Of a stretch of 64,000 nt of DNA, positions 54,176-62,758 are shown piece by piece (position 1 is the first letter of the stretch; each line of letters opens with the position of its first letter). Below the pieces are notes generated by a model that worked only from the letters and a program-made list of their open reading frames with translations, was not told the DNA's origin and did no database searches. The position numbers and the translations under genes were made by a program. Where the stretch lies: contig NZ_BMCU01000001.1 in NCBI RefSeq assembly GCF_014635345.1, positions 186,001-250,000 on the forward strand, read 5' to 3'. Source of the DNA: Rhodococcoides trifolii. GTDB lineage: Bacteria > Actinomycetota > Actinomycetes > Mycobacteriales > Mycobacteriaceae.

Positions 54176-54490
54176 TCACCACTCGTCGAGAGTGGTGAGT
54201 TCGTCCTGCAGGGCCCGCACGAACAGTGCTGCCTTCGTCGGCGCCGCACGGCCAACCGATGCGTACTTGTTGCGAATGCGGGCGATGTGGGTGTTGATGG
54301 TGCCGATGGAGATGTAGAGCTGGTGCGCGGCGCCGGCCTTGGAATCCGACCGAAACCACGCGAGCATCACCTCTATCTCCCGTGCGCTGAGCGTCGGGCG
54401 AGGGAGGCTTGGGTCGGGATCGGTGCGGGCCACCGACTCGAGATCTGCGGTGGGCAACCTCAGTACGCGACCGTCCGGTTGGTTCGACAC
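54176..54490 (-). CDS. Stand-alone LuxR-type HTH protein 1
   Basis: 104 residues without a receiver or sensor domain. A GerE/LuxR HTH occupies 32-95: LSAREIEVMLAWFRSDSKAGAAHQLYISIGTINTHIARIRNKYASVG. Helix 2 (SDSKAGAAHQL) departs from the common GxSNKEIA pattern. About 55-60% identical to the HTH protein at 60077-60472. GTG 54490 starts it; it is divergent from the nSTAND-WD40 gene (106 nt), which makes that gene a candidate target. Convergent with the TerC-like gene. Confidence 0.8.
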   Translation of the reverse strand: MSNQPDGRVLRLPTADLESVARTDPDPSLPRPTLSAREIEVMLAWFRSDSKAGAAHQLYISIGTINTHIARIRNKYASVGRAAPTKAALFVRALQDELTTLDEW

Positions 54491-54582
54491 TCACCGATCC
54501 TGAAACGGGCTCGGCGCAGGGGCCAGGCGAGCGACCACCTCCGAACAGGGTCCGAACAGAGCGCGATGCGCTGACCTGCCGA

Positions 54583-54588
54583 TATAGT
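54583..54588 (+). promoter_or_regulatory. Leaderless -10 (TATAGT) of the nSTAND gene
   Basis: TATAGT lies 8 nt before GTG 54597. Its -35 region falls inside the 106-bp divergent space with the LuxR-type gene. Confidence 0.55.
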
Positions 54589-54596
54589 CCTGTCTC

Positions 54597-57500
54597 GTGG
54601 GGGACTCACCGAGCTCGATCACGTCGAGAGAACAGTTCGCGCGAGCTTTGGTCACGCTCCGTGAAGAGCGGTCGCTGACCATCCGGCAGGTGGTCGAGCG
54701 CTCCGGCGGCTCCCTCGCCACGCTCGGCGGGTGGTACAGCGGACGGCACGTTCCGACGCCGCAGAACTCGAAGGCATTCTTCTCACTGCTCACCGCGTGC
54801 GGCGTGATCGACGACGCCGAGCAGGCTCGGTGGTGGGACGCGGTTCTTCGAGTGCGCAGGCCGGCGGCGCAACGACCCGACGAGACCCCGTACAAGGGTC
54901 TGGACAGCTTCGAGCCGGAGGACGCCGACTGGTTCTTCGGCCGTCAAGACGTCGTGTCCAACCTGCTGGCCCGAGTCGAGGTTGCCCGATCCGGTGACGC
55001 GTCGCGGGTGATCGTGGTGACCGGTGCGTCGGGATCCGGGAAGTCGTCGTTGTTACGCGCGGGCCTGGTTGCCGCGCTCGATGTCGACGCCGTGATCACC
55101 AGGCCGTCACTGCCTTTCCCTACCGCTACGGCCCCGGTCCTCATCGTCGATCAGGCAGAGGAGCTGTGGAGTCCGGAGTTCGGAAGCGACGAGCGCAGCT
55201 CGTATCTGGACCGGCTCGCCGCCGGTGCCGTGGTGGTGGTCGGACTGCGGGCGGATTTCTACGCGTCCGCCCTGGCCGAACCCGTTCTGCTCCGGGCGCT
55301 CTCCGCAGGGCCTCTGGTCGTGGGTCCGATGTCTGCCGAGGACATGCGAGAGGTCATCATCGGTCCGGCGCGCAAGGCCGGCGCGACAGTGGAGGACGAC
55401 TTGGTCGACGTTCTGCTGGGCGACCTCATCCCCGCCGGATCGACGTTCGCGTCCGAGCCCGGGATTCTCCCGCTCCTCTCGCACGCGCTCCTCGGCACCT
55501 GGCAGCGAGCGAGAACGCCGACCCTCACCGTCGCGGACTACCGGGCGACGGGAGGCATCAGCGGCGCCGTGCAACAGAGCGCCGAAGAAGTGTTCGGTAC
55601 TCTGTCACCGGCCGAGCAAACGCGGGTGCGACGCGTTCTTCTGCGGCTCGTGACGATCGACGGGGACACCGTCACGCGTCGGCGTATGCCCCTGGCAGAA
55701 CTCTCCGGAGAAGGTTCGGATCTTGCTCTGCTGCAACGCTTTGCCGACGCACGACTACTGACTGTCGACGAAGACGTCGTCCATGTCACCCACGAGGCAC
55801 TCCTGACCGTCTGGACTCGTTTGCGGGAATGGATCGACGCGGACCGTGCCTGGTTCGTCAACCACCGGATCCTGACCCAGGCAGTCGGAGTCTGGACCGA
55901 GTCGGGACGAGACCCGAGTGCGCTTCTCGGTGCGAGCCGACTCGGCTTCTACGACGAGCTGCTCGGGACCGGCGATCGGACCGAGGATCTCAACTCGGTC
56001 GAGCGAGAGTTTTTGGACGACAGTCGCATTCGTCTTCACAACGATGCCCAGGTGGAACGCCGACGTGCCCGAACCCGTCGCCGTCTGGTCGGCGCGCTGG
56101 CTGCGGCGACGGTAGTAGCGGTCGTGTTGGCCGTGACCGCCTTCGTCGCCCGGTCGGACGCATTGGACGAGCGGATGGCGGCGGATGCTGCTCGAGCGCA
56201 AGCGGAGTCGAGGCAGATCGTGGCGCAGGCTCTCGCACTTCGCGAGCGGGACCCCGGTGTGGCGGCTCAGTTGGCCGTCGCTGCATATCGAAGATCCCCG
56301 ACGTACGAGGCTCGGTCCACGTTGCTCGATTCGACCGGGGTCAGAGCGCCCTCACGACTACTCGCGAGCGACGGAAGCTCCGTCCTGGCGGTCTCACCTA
56401 CCGCGTCTATGGTGGCGGTGGGCCGCGGATCCGGTGATGTCGAAATGTACTCGCTCGGTGACCAGTTCGATTCCCTCGGCCGTTTCACGGTCGGCATCGA
56501 TGTCCCCGTCTATTCGCTATCGTTCGGTCCGAATGGGTCGACGTTGGTCGTGGGTACCGCGTCGGGCGTTCACTTGGTCGACGTTTCCAACGGCTCCGAC
56601 CCGCAGGTACTGTGGAGTCGATCGACGACGAGTTCGGTTGTAGGACTCACGTTCTCACCGGATGGCCGGCAACTCACCGTCGGCACCGCTGGACCGGACA
56701 TTCTTCGGTTCGATGTCGGGCCCGAAAGCGACCCCGTGGCTCTTCCGCCGTTGCAGCTGCCGTCGAGCACGAGGACCGTGGTAGCGAACAGTCCGGACGG
56801 ACGCTTTCTGGTCGCCACAGGTTCCGGTCAGAGCATGCGAGTCTGGAGCACAACGGAGACCGACCGTCTCGTGGTCGACACACCGCCGGATGGCTCCACG
56901 AACAATATTCTTGCACTTGATTTCTCGTCAGCGGGTGACTCCATCATCGCCGGCACGACCGGACGCCAGATCAGGCGATGGGCCGTCACGGCAACGGGCG
57001 CTATGGTCGAGCAACCCGCGCTTTCGGGCTTCACGGGCTATGTCAACAGCGTGGCCTTCAGTGGCGACGACGAGTTCATCGCCGGTGGCAGCACGGACCT
57101 CACTACTCGGGTCTGGAACACCCGAAACATCGGAGCGGGAGCTACGACCCTGCCCGGACCGGCCACGGTGACGAGCGTGCAATTCGATTCCTCTACAGGC
57201 GATCTCGTTACCGGAGACGAGGCCGGCACTATCCGACGATGGTCACTCCCCGGACCCGTACTGAGTGACGCCGGGGACAAAGTGTTCACCAATCCGTCCG
57301 ACGCCGCCGGGAGGGAGCTGATCGGTGGGGCCGGAGTACGAGGGTCGGGTGCCCAGTTCTGGGACCTGTCCGACATCGACAGGCCTGTCCTGAGAGCACC
57401 ACTTCTTGCGCCGACGCCTGGTAGCCGTCTGACCGGCGCGTCGGCCCTGTCGTCGGATGGTGATCTCGCTGTTGTCGGAACCGATATGGGCGGCTTTCAG

Positions 57501-58295
57501 CTGTGGGACACGTCCGACAAGGCGAGTATTCGACCGACCGGCTCGGTTTCGAATGCCGTGCAGACCCTCACGGCATCACTCTCGTTCGATCGTGAGGCCG
57601 ACACGCTGGCGGTGAGTGGACAGAACGCCTCCGACGTCGCTCTGTGGTCGGTTGCGGACGAGCAGCAACCACGCCGGTTAGCGTCGTTCGTGGTGCTCGG
57701 ACTACCAACAGTGCTGGCCTACAATCCAATTGCACCCCTGCTGGCGATCGCCACGTCGTCGGAGGCAGTCGAGCTGTGGGACACGAGCGATCCGGGCTCC
57801 CCAACTCGTATCGCCACCGTAAGCGGATTCGACGCCGACGCTTCGTCCGTCGCATTCAGTCGAGACGGGACCACGCTCGCAGCAGGAAGCAGCGACCGGT
57901 CGGTTCGGCTGTGGAACGTCCAGGATCCGCGACAACCGCGTCCGCAGGGATCGGCCCGAACGACGGCAGCGGTGATGTCCGTGGCCTTCTCCCCCGACGG
58001 GACGTCGCTCGCGGCCGGGATATCGACCGACGCGCTCGTGCTGTGGGACGTGAACGATCGTAGCGATCCGGTGCCGATCGCGACCCTGACGGCAGCACAG
58101 GCCCGCATCAACGACCCTGCATTCCTTGCAGGGGGCGACGTGGTGGCCGGCGGAGGCGACAGCGCACGCATCCACCTCTGGCGAACGAAGGTCGATCAGG
58201 CTGTCGATTTCCTTTGCGGTAGAGCGGGTTCTGTTCTCACAGAGGACGAGTGGAACGACCTCCTACCCGGGGTCGACTACGACCCGCCTTGCTGA
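54597..58295 (+). CDS. HTH-nSTAND NTPase-TM-WD40 repeat protein
   Basis: 1232 residues. An XRE-like HTH (about 8-75) is followed by an nSTAND ATPase: Walker A GASGSGKSS (143-151), Walker B VLIVDQAEELW (181-191), and helical STAND parts to about 480. A Lys/Arg-flanked TM helix is at 497-518 (LVGALAAATVVAVVLAVTAFVA). A WD40-type beta propeller region (about 585-1190) has repeated units ending in V-x-LWD or similar (FQLWDTSD, VELWDTSD, VRLWNVQD, LVLWDVND), probably 12-14 blades, i.e. two propellers. Such proteins are signal-transduction or immune NTPases. No effector domain is visible. Leaderless start. Confidence 0.9.
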   Translation: MGDSPSSITSREQFARALVTLREERSLTIRQVVERSGGSLATLGGWYSGRHVPTPQNSKAFFSLLTACGVIDDAEQARWWDAVLRVRRPAAQRPDETPYKGLDSFEPEDADWFFGRQDVVSNLLARVEVARSGDASRVIVVTGASGSGKSSLLRAGLVAALDVDAVITRPSLPFPTATAPVLIVDQAEELWSPEFGSDERSSYLDRLAAGAVVVVGLRADFYASALAEPVLLRALSAGPLVVGPMSAEDMREVIIGPARKAGATVEDDLVDVLLGDLIPAGSTFASEPGILPLLSHALLGTWQRARTPTLTVADYRATGGISGAVQQSAEEVFGTLSPAEQTRVRRVLLRLVTIDGDTVTRRRMPLAELSGEGSDLALLQRFADARLLTVDEDVVHVTHEALLTVWTRLREWIDADRAWFVNHRILTQAVGVWTESGRDPSALLGASRLGFYDELLGTGDRTEDLNSVEREFLDDSRIRLHNDAQVERRRARTRRRLVGALAAATVVAVVLAVTAFVARSDALDERMAADAARAQAESRQIVAQALALRERDPGVAAQLAVAAYRRSPTYEARSTLLDSTGVRAPSRLLASDGSSVLAVSPTASMVAVGRGSGDVEMYSLGDQFDSLGRFTVGIDVPVYSLSFGPNGSTLVVGTASGVHLVDVSNGSDPQVLWSRSTTSSVVGLTFSPDGRQLTVGTAGPDILRFDVGPESDPVALPPLQLPSSTRTVVANSPDGRFLVATGSGQSMRVWSTTETDRLVVDTPPDGSTNNILALDFSSAGDSIIAGTTGRQIRRWAVTATGAMVEQPALSGFTGYVNSVAFSGDDEFIAGGSTDLTTRVWNTRNIGAGATTLPGPATVTSVQFDSSTGDLVTGDEAGTIRRWSLPGPVLSDAGDKVFTNPSDAAGRELIGGAGVRGSGAQFWDLSDIDRPVLRAPLLAPTPGSRLTGASALSSDGDLAVVGTDMGGFQLWDTSDKASIRPTGSVSNAVQTLTASLSFDREADTLAVSGQNASDVALWSVADEQQPRRLASFVVLGLPTVLAYNPIAPLLAIATSSEAVELWDTSDPGSPTRIATVSGFDADASSVAFSRDGTTLAAGSSDRSVRLWNVQDPRQPRPQGSARTTAAVMSVAFSPDGTSLAAGISTDALVLWDVNDRSDPVPIATLTAAQARINDPAFLAGGDVVAGGGDSARIHLWRTKVDQAVDFLCGRAGSVLTEDEWNDLLPGVDYDPPC

Positions 58296-58301
58296 CGCTT
58301 G

Positions 58302-58348
58302 CACGACTTCTGGCCCCGACCGGTGGTTCCGGTCGGGGCTGAGTCGTG
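58302..58348. terminator. Bidirectional hairpin between nSTAND and HNH genes
   Basis: Inner perfect stem 58313-58323/58329-58339 (GCCCCGACCGG) with loop TGGTT, and outer arms CACGACT/AGTCGTG at 58302-58308 and 58342-58348. It lies 7 nt after one stop and 11 nt from the other. Confidence 0.7.
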
Positions 58349-58358
58349 TTGTCGGGGT

Positions 58359-59912
58359 TCAGGTTGTGATGAGGTATTCCTCGGGGTGGTGGGCGTGGTT
58401 GATGCGGCCGTGGCTCATGGTGGGGTCGGCGGTGTTGTGGTGCCAGAGGGTTCGACCGGGGTAGGGGTGTTCCGGTGGGGCGACGGAGGTGCGGAACTGG
58501 TGGGGTTCGGTTCCGTGCAGGCGGTGATGTTTGGGGCAGGCGAAGGCGAAGGCGTCGCCGTCGGAGTTGCCGCCGTCGGCCCAGTCGTCGATGCGGTGGT
58601 GCGCTTCGCTGTAGTAGGCGGTGCCGGTGCAGCCGGGGAAGGTGCAGCCGCGGTCGAGGCCGTGCAGGACGTAGCGCTGTTCGGGTGAGGCGGTGCGGCG
58701 GGTGCGGCCGAAGTACAACGGTTTGCGGGTGTGTTCGTCGAACACGACGAGGTAGTTGTCGCTGTGGGTAGCCATGCGTCGCAGGTCGTCTCGGGTGAGT
58801 CGGGTGCCGCCACCGGTGCGGACGTAACCGCATGCTTTGTCGAGGTCGGCGAGGGTGGTGGTGATGACCACGGAGACGGGGATGCCGCGGTGGGTGCCAA
58901 ACTTCCCCGACATCAGTGCGGTGCGGAGGACGAATTTGAGTGCGTCGTGGCGTCGTTTTCCGGCGGTGCGGGTGTCGCGGGCGGCGGCGGTGTCGCGGCG
59001 GGCCTGCTGTTCGGCGGATTCGGGAGCGGGTGGTTCACGGTCACCGGGCACCCCGTCCCCGTGCTCGTCGGTCCCGGCTCGTGCGTCGTCGCCCGACTCG
59101 TCGTCGTCATCGGCAGCACCCGCTCGCCTGTCGTCGTCCGACTCGGCATCGGCATCGGCGCCACTGTCGGGTTCGGGGTCGGTGATCGGGGTTGCGTCGT
59201 CGGGGTTGAGCATGCCGGGAGCGGAGTATTTGGCCATGTACGGTTCGAGGTAGGCGTGCAGTTCTGCCTCGATCAACCCCACGATGCGGCGCAGCCCATC
59301 CTCGCGTTGGGGTGAGATGGTCAGGAACGCAACGTCTTTGGTGTCGTTGTCGGGGATCCCGTCGGGGAGGAGTCGTTCGGAGTACTCGCGGGCGGCGAGG
59401 GCCAATTCGTCGGCGGTGAGGTGGCGGGTGAGGTACCCGAGAGCGTCGACGGCGTGAGCGAGGTCGTTGGGGTCGACGCTGTCGGTGTCGGCGCGGGCGA
59501 GGTAACGGCGGAAATCGTCGATGACCTTCAGATGCTGCCGGTTCGCGGCCCCGTCGGCGACCGCGGCGCACAGGCGGGGGTGCTGCGGCTCGACGGGGAC
59601 ACCGGCGGGGGTGGTGGTCACGGTGACGTCGCGGGCCCGGTTGCGGCGTTGGTTCGCTTCGCGCGGGGTGCAGCGGGTGAGGTCGACGATGATGTCGTTC
59701 GTCTTGGTCAGCCCGGACGACACATAGCCGGGCTGTTCGGTGAGTTGCTGGATCAGCGGGTACTGCAACGCGAGTGCGCGGTTGGCGAGGGTGTCGAGGC
59801 GGCGGATCAACTCGGCGCGCTGCTCGTTCTCCCCGAGGGCGGTGTTCGACGCGGCGAGAACGCAGAGGTGTTCCTCGATGGTGGTCAAGTGCTGCGCGTA
59901 GTCGGTGATCAT
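58359..59912 (-). CDS. HNH endonuclease with DUF222 (13E12-type)
   Basis: 517 residues. An N-terminal DUF222 helical domain (about 60-300) with LTRCTPREANQRRNRARDV and HLTADELALAAREYSERL; an acidic low-complexity region (DDDDESGDDARAGTDEHGDG); a C-terminal HNH domain with HGLDRGCTFPGC, EAHHRIDDWADGGNSD and ACPKHHRLHG (His, Asn and Cys ligands). This is the repetitive 13E12 family of mycobacteria and rhodococci, often multi-copy and linked to mobile DNA, function unproven. ATG 59912 follows GGGGGG; an alternative upstream GTG lies at about 59982. Confidence 0.88.
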   Translation of the reverse strand: MITDYAQHLTTIEEHLCVLAASNTALGENEQRAELIRRLDTLANRALALQYPLIQQLTEQPGYVSSGLTKTNDIIVDLTRCTPREANQRRNRARDVTVTTTPAGVPVEPQHPRLCAAVADGAANRQHLKVIDDFRRYLARADTDSVDPNDLAHAVDALGYLTRHLTADELALAAREYSERLLPDGIPDNDTKDVAFLTISPQREDGLRRIVGLIEAELHAYLEPYMAKYSAPGMLNPDDATPITDPEPDSGADADAESDDDRRAGAADDDDESGDDARAGTDEHGDGVPGDREPPAPESAEQQARRDTAAARDTRTAGKRRHDALKFVLRTALMSGKFGTHRGIPVSVVITTTLADLDKACGYVRTGGGTRLTRDDLRRMATHSDNYLVVFDEHTRKPLYFGRTRRTASPEQRYVLHGLDRGCTFPGCTGTAYYSEAHHRIDDWADGGNSDGDAFAFACPKHHRLHGTEPHQFRTSVAPPEHPYPGRTLWHHNTADPTMSHGRINHAHHPEEYLITT

Positions 59913-60076
59913 GATCCCCCCGGACCCACTGTCGAACTGGTGTTCGAACGATGAGATGAATGTACCAAGGGGGTCCGACACAAAACGGTGGTGCACATTT
60001 GCGCCTCTAACCTGTTCGTCTGGAACGTATTTCGAACGCCAAACGAAATTTACCTCGACCCGAGTGGCCGGAGAAG

Positions 60077-60472
60077 CTACAACTCGGTGATGTCGATCAG
60101 GCCGTCCTGAAGCGCGCGGGCCACCAAGGACGCCTTCGTCGGGGCCGGTCGTCCGACCGCGGCGTACTTCGCCCGGATGCGGGTCATGTGAGTGTTGACC
60201 GTCCCCAGGGAGAGGAAGAGCGACGCTGCCACCGCCGGTTTGGAATCGCACCGAATCCACGCCAGCAATACTTCGACCTCACGAGCACTGAGATTGGGCC
60301 GCGACGGGAGACCGATGACCTCACGCGCCGAAACGCCGGTGGGCTCAGGAGCGAGCGAGAGAACGCGCGGTTGCGGAAGCGACGGCAAGGGATCGAGTGG
60401 TGGAAAGACATCAGACGTCGGCACAGACACAGGCGTTAACCATTTCGTTCGTAAGGCTCGCCCGGCTTGCAC
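60077..60472 (-). CDS. Stand-alone LuxR-type HTH protein 2
   Basis: 131 residues. Pro/Ser-rich N-terminus (about 65 residues), then a LuxR HTH: LSAREVEVLLAWIRCDSKPAVAASLFLSLGTVNTHMTRIRAKYAAVGRPAPTKASLVARAL. It is a paralogue of the HTH protein at 54176-54490, on the same strand and on the other side of the nSTAND/HNH block. GTG 60472 has AAGGGGG 8 nt upstream, which supports this start over GTG 60430. No receiver domain; the target is unknown. Confidence 0.8.
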   Translation of the reverse strand: MQAGRALRTKWLTPVSVPTSDVFPPLDPLPSLPQPRVLSLAPEPTGVSAREVIGLPSRPNLSAREVEVLLAWIRCDSKPAVAASLFLSLGTVNTHMTRIRAKYAAVGRPAPTKASLVARALQDGLIDITEL

Positions 60473-60617
60473 AGCCGAATCCCCCTTGTCCGGTCCCCCG
60501 ACCGCTTGGCGATGTCAGTTGCCGCGACCGAGATGGCCCACGTTGCAACTTCAACTAGCAGATCGTACCCCCTGGAACGTTTTGTTACAGGTCGTTAGCG
60601 CAGCTCAAGGACCCGCA

Positions 60618-61193
60618 TCACGCCAGTCGGCGTCGTAGTGCCTCTTTCGCGGTCGGCCAGTCCTCGTCGGTCATGGCGAACAGTGCGGTGGTGCGCCACG
60701 ACCCGTCGACCCGTCGACGGTGCTTGCGAAGGAGTCCTTCGAACTGCGCGCCCAGCTTCGCGATGGCCGCCCGCGACTGTGCGTTGAGTGAGTCGGTGTG
60801 CCATTCGACGCGCGCCGCACCATGCTCCTCGAAGGCTCGCTCGAGGAGCATGAACTTCGACTCCGGATTGATCTTCGTTCCCTGAACGGTCGTCGACAGC
60901 CACGTGTACCCGATCGCGAGGCTCCGGTTGACGTCGTCGACCTGGTAGTAGGACGTCGTGCCGACTGCAACACCGGTCACGGCGTCGCGCTGCAGATACG
61001 GCAGTCGTCGAGTATCGGATACGGCCGCCGCGATGTAGGCCGCCGCGGAATTCCGGTCGGAGATCACGCTACCCGTCCAGGAAAAGATCGCTGGGTCGTC
61101 GGCGGCGGCCAGCAGTTCGTCGACGTGCTCACCGACCAAGGGCTCCAAGACGACGTGTGTGCCACGAAGTGCAGTGTGTGGAACCCAACTCAT
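60618..61193 (-). CDS. GNAT N-acetyltransferase, RimJ/RimL-like
   Basis: 191 residues: LRGTHVVLEPLVGEHVDELLAAADD, PYLQRDAVTGVAVGTTSYY, IGYTWLSTTVQGTKINPESKFMLLERAFEEHGAARVEWHTDSLNAQSRAAIAKLGAQFEGLLRKHR. The long LNAQSRAAIAKLGA motif is the acetyl-CoA-site helix of this GNAT branch. Substrate probably a protein N-terminus or amine; unknown. ATG 61193 overlaps the stop of the upstream GT87-type gene (ATGA), so both form an operon. Confidence 0.9.
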   Translation of the reverse strand: MSWVPHTALRGTHVVLEPLVGEHVDELLAAADDPAIFSWTGSVISDRNSAAAYIAAAVSDTRRLPYLQRDAVTGVAVGTTSYYQVDDVNRSLAIGYTWLSTTVQGTKINPESKFMLLERAFEEHGAARVEWHTDSLNAQSRAAIAKLGAQFEGLLRKHRRRVDGSWRTTALFAMTDEDWPTAKEALRRRLA

Positions 61194-62563
61194 ACCGAAA
61201 GCTCCTGTCCTCGTTCAACTTTCGACTCTCTGTGTGTGGCATCGGGGAGGGTGCGCAGGTGAGCTCGGGCGAAGACCACCAGCAGGACGCACAGTAAGAG
61301 CGCTCGGCCCCACACGCCGGCGAGGACGAACGGCTCCTCCATGCTCGCGTCGTTACCCGAGGCGAGCGCAGCGAAATACTTGAACACGCCGATGCCCATC
61401 GAGAGGTCGGCGACGAGGTAGGCGCCGACCAGCGACCACGGCACGCGCAACAGGACGAAGAAGGGGACGAGCCACAGTGTGTATTGAGGCGAGTGCACCT
61501 TGTGGAACAGCAAGAACCCGCACAACATCACCGCGCTCACCGCGATCCATGGGTACATGCCTTCGACGCGATATCGCCGCCAGCCGAACCACAGCGCCAC
61601 ACCGAACGTGACCACGATGAGGAGCGGCGACGCAATCGACACCATGTCCTGGAACGACGCGTCGTGCAGTGCTTCGACTGCGGGCGTGTCCGACCCGGAC
61701 ACGTACAGCTTGCGAAAACCCCAGTACCAGATGGAGTTGGTCGTGATGTCGGCCTGCCGGGACTCCTGGAACGCGAAAGACGCCCGCCAGCCGTCGTATC
61801 CGAACAGGGCGAAGGGGAGGTTGACGATCGAGACCACGGCGGCCGCGATGCCGACGACGGACACGGCGCCGGCAACGTCGTAGCGCCCGGTGACCGAATC
61901 GGGCTTCTCGCGACCGGCGACACCGCCGACCAGTACGAACAGCGCAAGCGGCAGAACGAAGGCACCGGGGTAGAGCTTCAGACAGAAACCGATTGCGAGA
62001 AGTGTTGCAGCAAAAGCGGATCGGAGACGCAGCGGCAACCGCGTCGTCATCACGTAGACCGCCCCGACGGACGTTGCGACGACGGGTAGCTCCCAGTTGT
62101 GGAACGCGTAGAGAACGAGCGCCGGCCCGGCCGACCACACGAGGGCGGTCCGGCCGGCGAGCCGTCCGAGCATCCATGCCGTCAGAACGCCGAACGGCGC
62201 GAGCAGGGCAGCCGAGTAGAAGAGGAACTCGGCATCGGTGTGGGACGGGAGTCCGCCGAGCCACATGAGCAGACCGCTGAGCACCGGATACTCGACGGCG
62301 CCGCCGACGAGTGATCCGTCCGCCGTCATGCCGCCGGTGAGGTACGGGAACAGGTGCAGGTCGATACCGCGGTCGAGCCAGAGGAACTGGATGTCGGAGT
62401 AGCAGACCGCCGAATCCTTGATGGTGTCGAACATGGTGCTTCGCCCGAGTTCGTCGAAAGGGGGACCTGCGCACCGAGCCTTGTTGACGTATCCGAGCAC
62501 GATCGTCAGCACGCTCAGTGCCGTCACGAGGACGACGGAGGCGCCGGATGCTCGGGGCGTCAT
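61190..62563 (-). CDS. GT87-like membrane glycosyltransferase 2
   Basis: 457 residues, about eleven transmembrane helices. It resembles the GT87 protein at 39916 (CYSDIQFLWLDRG, EYPVLSGLLMWL, HNWELPVVA, FCLKLYPGAFVLPL, KVHSPQYTLWLVPF), so the acceptor is presumably a lipid-linked sugar in envelope lipoglycan synthesis. The HSPQYT and KLYP motifs are shared. ATG 62563 is 7 nt from TAGTCT (leaderless). It is coupled to the downstream GNAT gene by a 4-nt overlap and is divergent from rpsF. Confidence 0.9.
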   Translation of the reverse strand: MTPRASGASVVLVTALSVLTIVLGYVNKARCAGPPFDELGRSTMFDTIKDSAVCYSDIQFLWLDRGIDLHLFPYLTGGMTADGSLVGGAVEYPVLSGLLMWLGGLPSHTDAEFLFYSAALLAPFGVLTAWMLGRLAGRTALVWSAGPALVLYAFHNWELPVVATSVGAVYVMTTRLPLRLRSAFAATLLAIGFCLKLYPGAFVLPLALFVLVGGVAGREKPDSVTGRYDVAGAVSVVGIAAAVVSIVNLPFALFGYDGWRASFAFQESRQADITTNSIWYWGFRKLYVSGSDTPAVEALHDASFQDMVSIASPLLIVVTFGVALWFGWRRYRVEGMYPWIAVSAVMLCGFLLFHKVHSPQYTLWLVPFFVLLRVPWSLVGAYLVADLSMGIGVFKYFAALASGNDASMEEPFVLAGVWGRALLLCVLLVVFARAHLRTLPDATHRESKVERGQELSV

Positions 62564-62570
62564 GGGGATC

Positions 62571-62576
62571 AGACTA
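62571..62576 (-). promoter_or_regulatory. Leaderless -10 (TAGTCT) of the GT87-like gene
   Basis: TAGTCT ends 7 nt before ATG 62563. Confidence 0.55.
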
Positions 62577-62592
62577 TGCGGCGGCGCCGCTC

Positions 62593-62632
62593 GGGCGTGA
62601 AAAGGAGTGCTGGGCCACTCTTTTCCACACCC
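62593..62632. repeat. Second copy of the GGGTGTGAAAA hairpin, in a promoter region
   Basis: The 40-bp inverted repeat closely matches the one at 21875-21924, including the loop GCTGGGC and the inner GAGT/ACTC. Stem arms 62593-62608 and 62617-62632 have two mismatches and one G-T pair. Here it lies between divergent genes, not at gene ends. Confidence 0.65.
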
Positions 62633-62706
62633 GTGCCGAAGGCCGGTTTCGCTGGTCAGGGGTGCGACCTGTAGCCTGGACCGGTTGCTGACGCAACGAC
62701 CCTCCT

Positions 62707-62725
62707 GTCACGGAACGTCCGTGAC
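62707..62725 (+). promoter_or_regulatory. rpsF mRNA leader hairpin
   Basis: GTCACGGA (62707-62714)-ACG-TCCGTGAC (62718-62725): a perfect 8-bp stem with a triloop, 16 nt before the ideal ribosome site AGGAGGTGA. A TAGCCT -10 candidate is near 62672. The position suits an S6:S18-type autoregulatory leader, but the conserved CCG-bulge pattern was not verified. Confidence 0.4.
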
Positions 62726-62758
62726 CGTTTCACAGTCCATAGGAGGTGATGAGGTCTT

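Noticed and set aside
58359-59912. HNH/DUF222 gene as an intein or group II intron nuclease
   Set aside because: It is a stand-alone 13E12-type protein; no splicing motifs or intron structure surround it.
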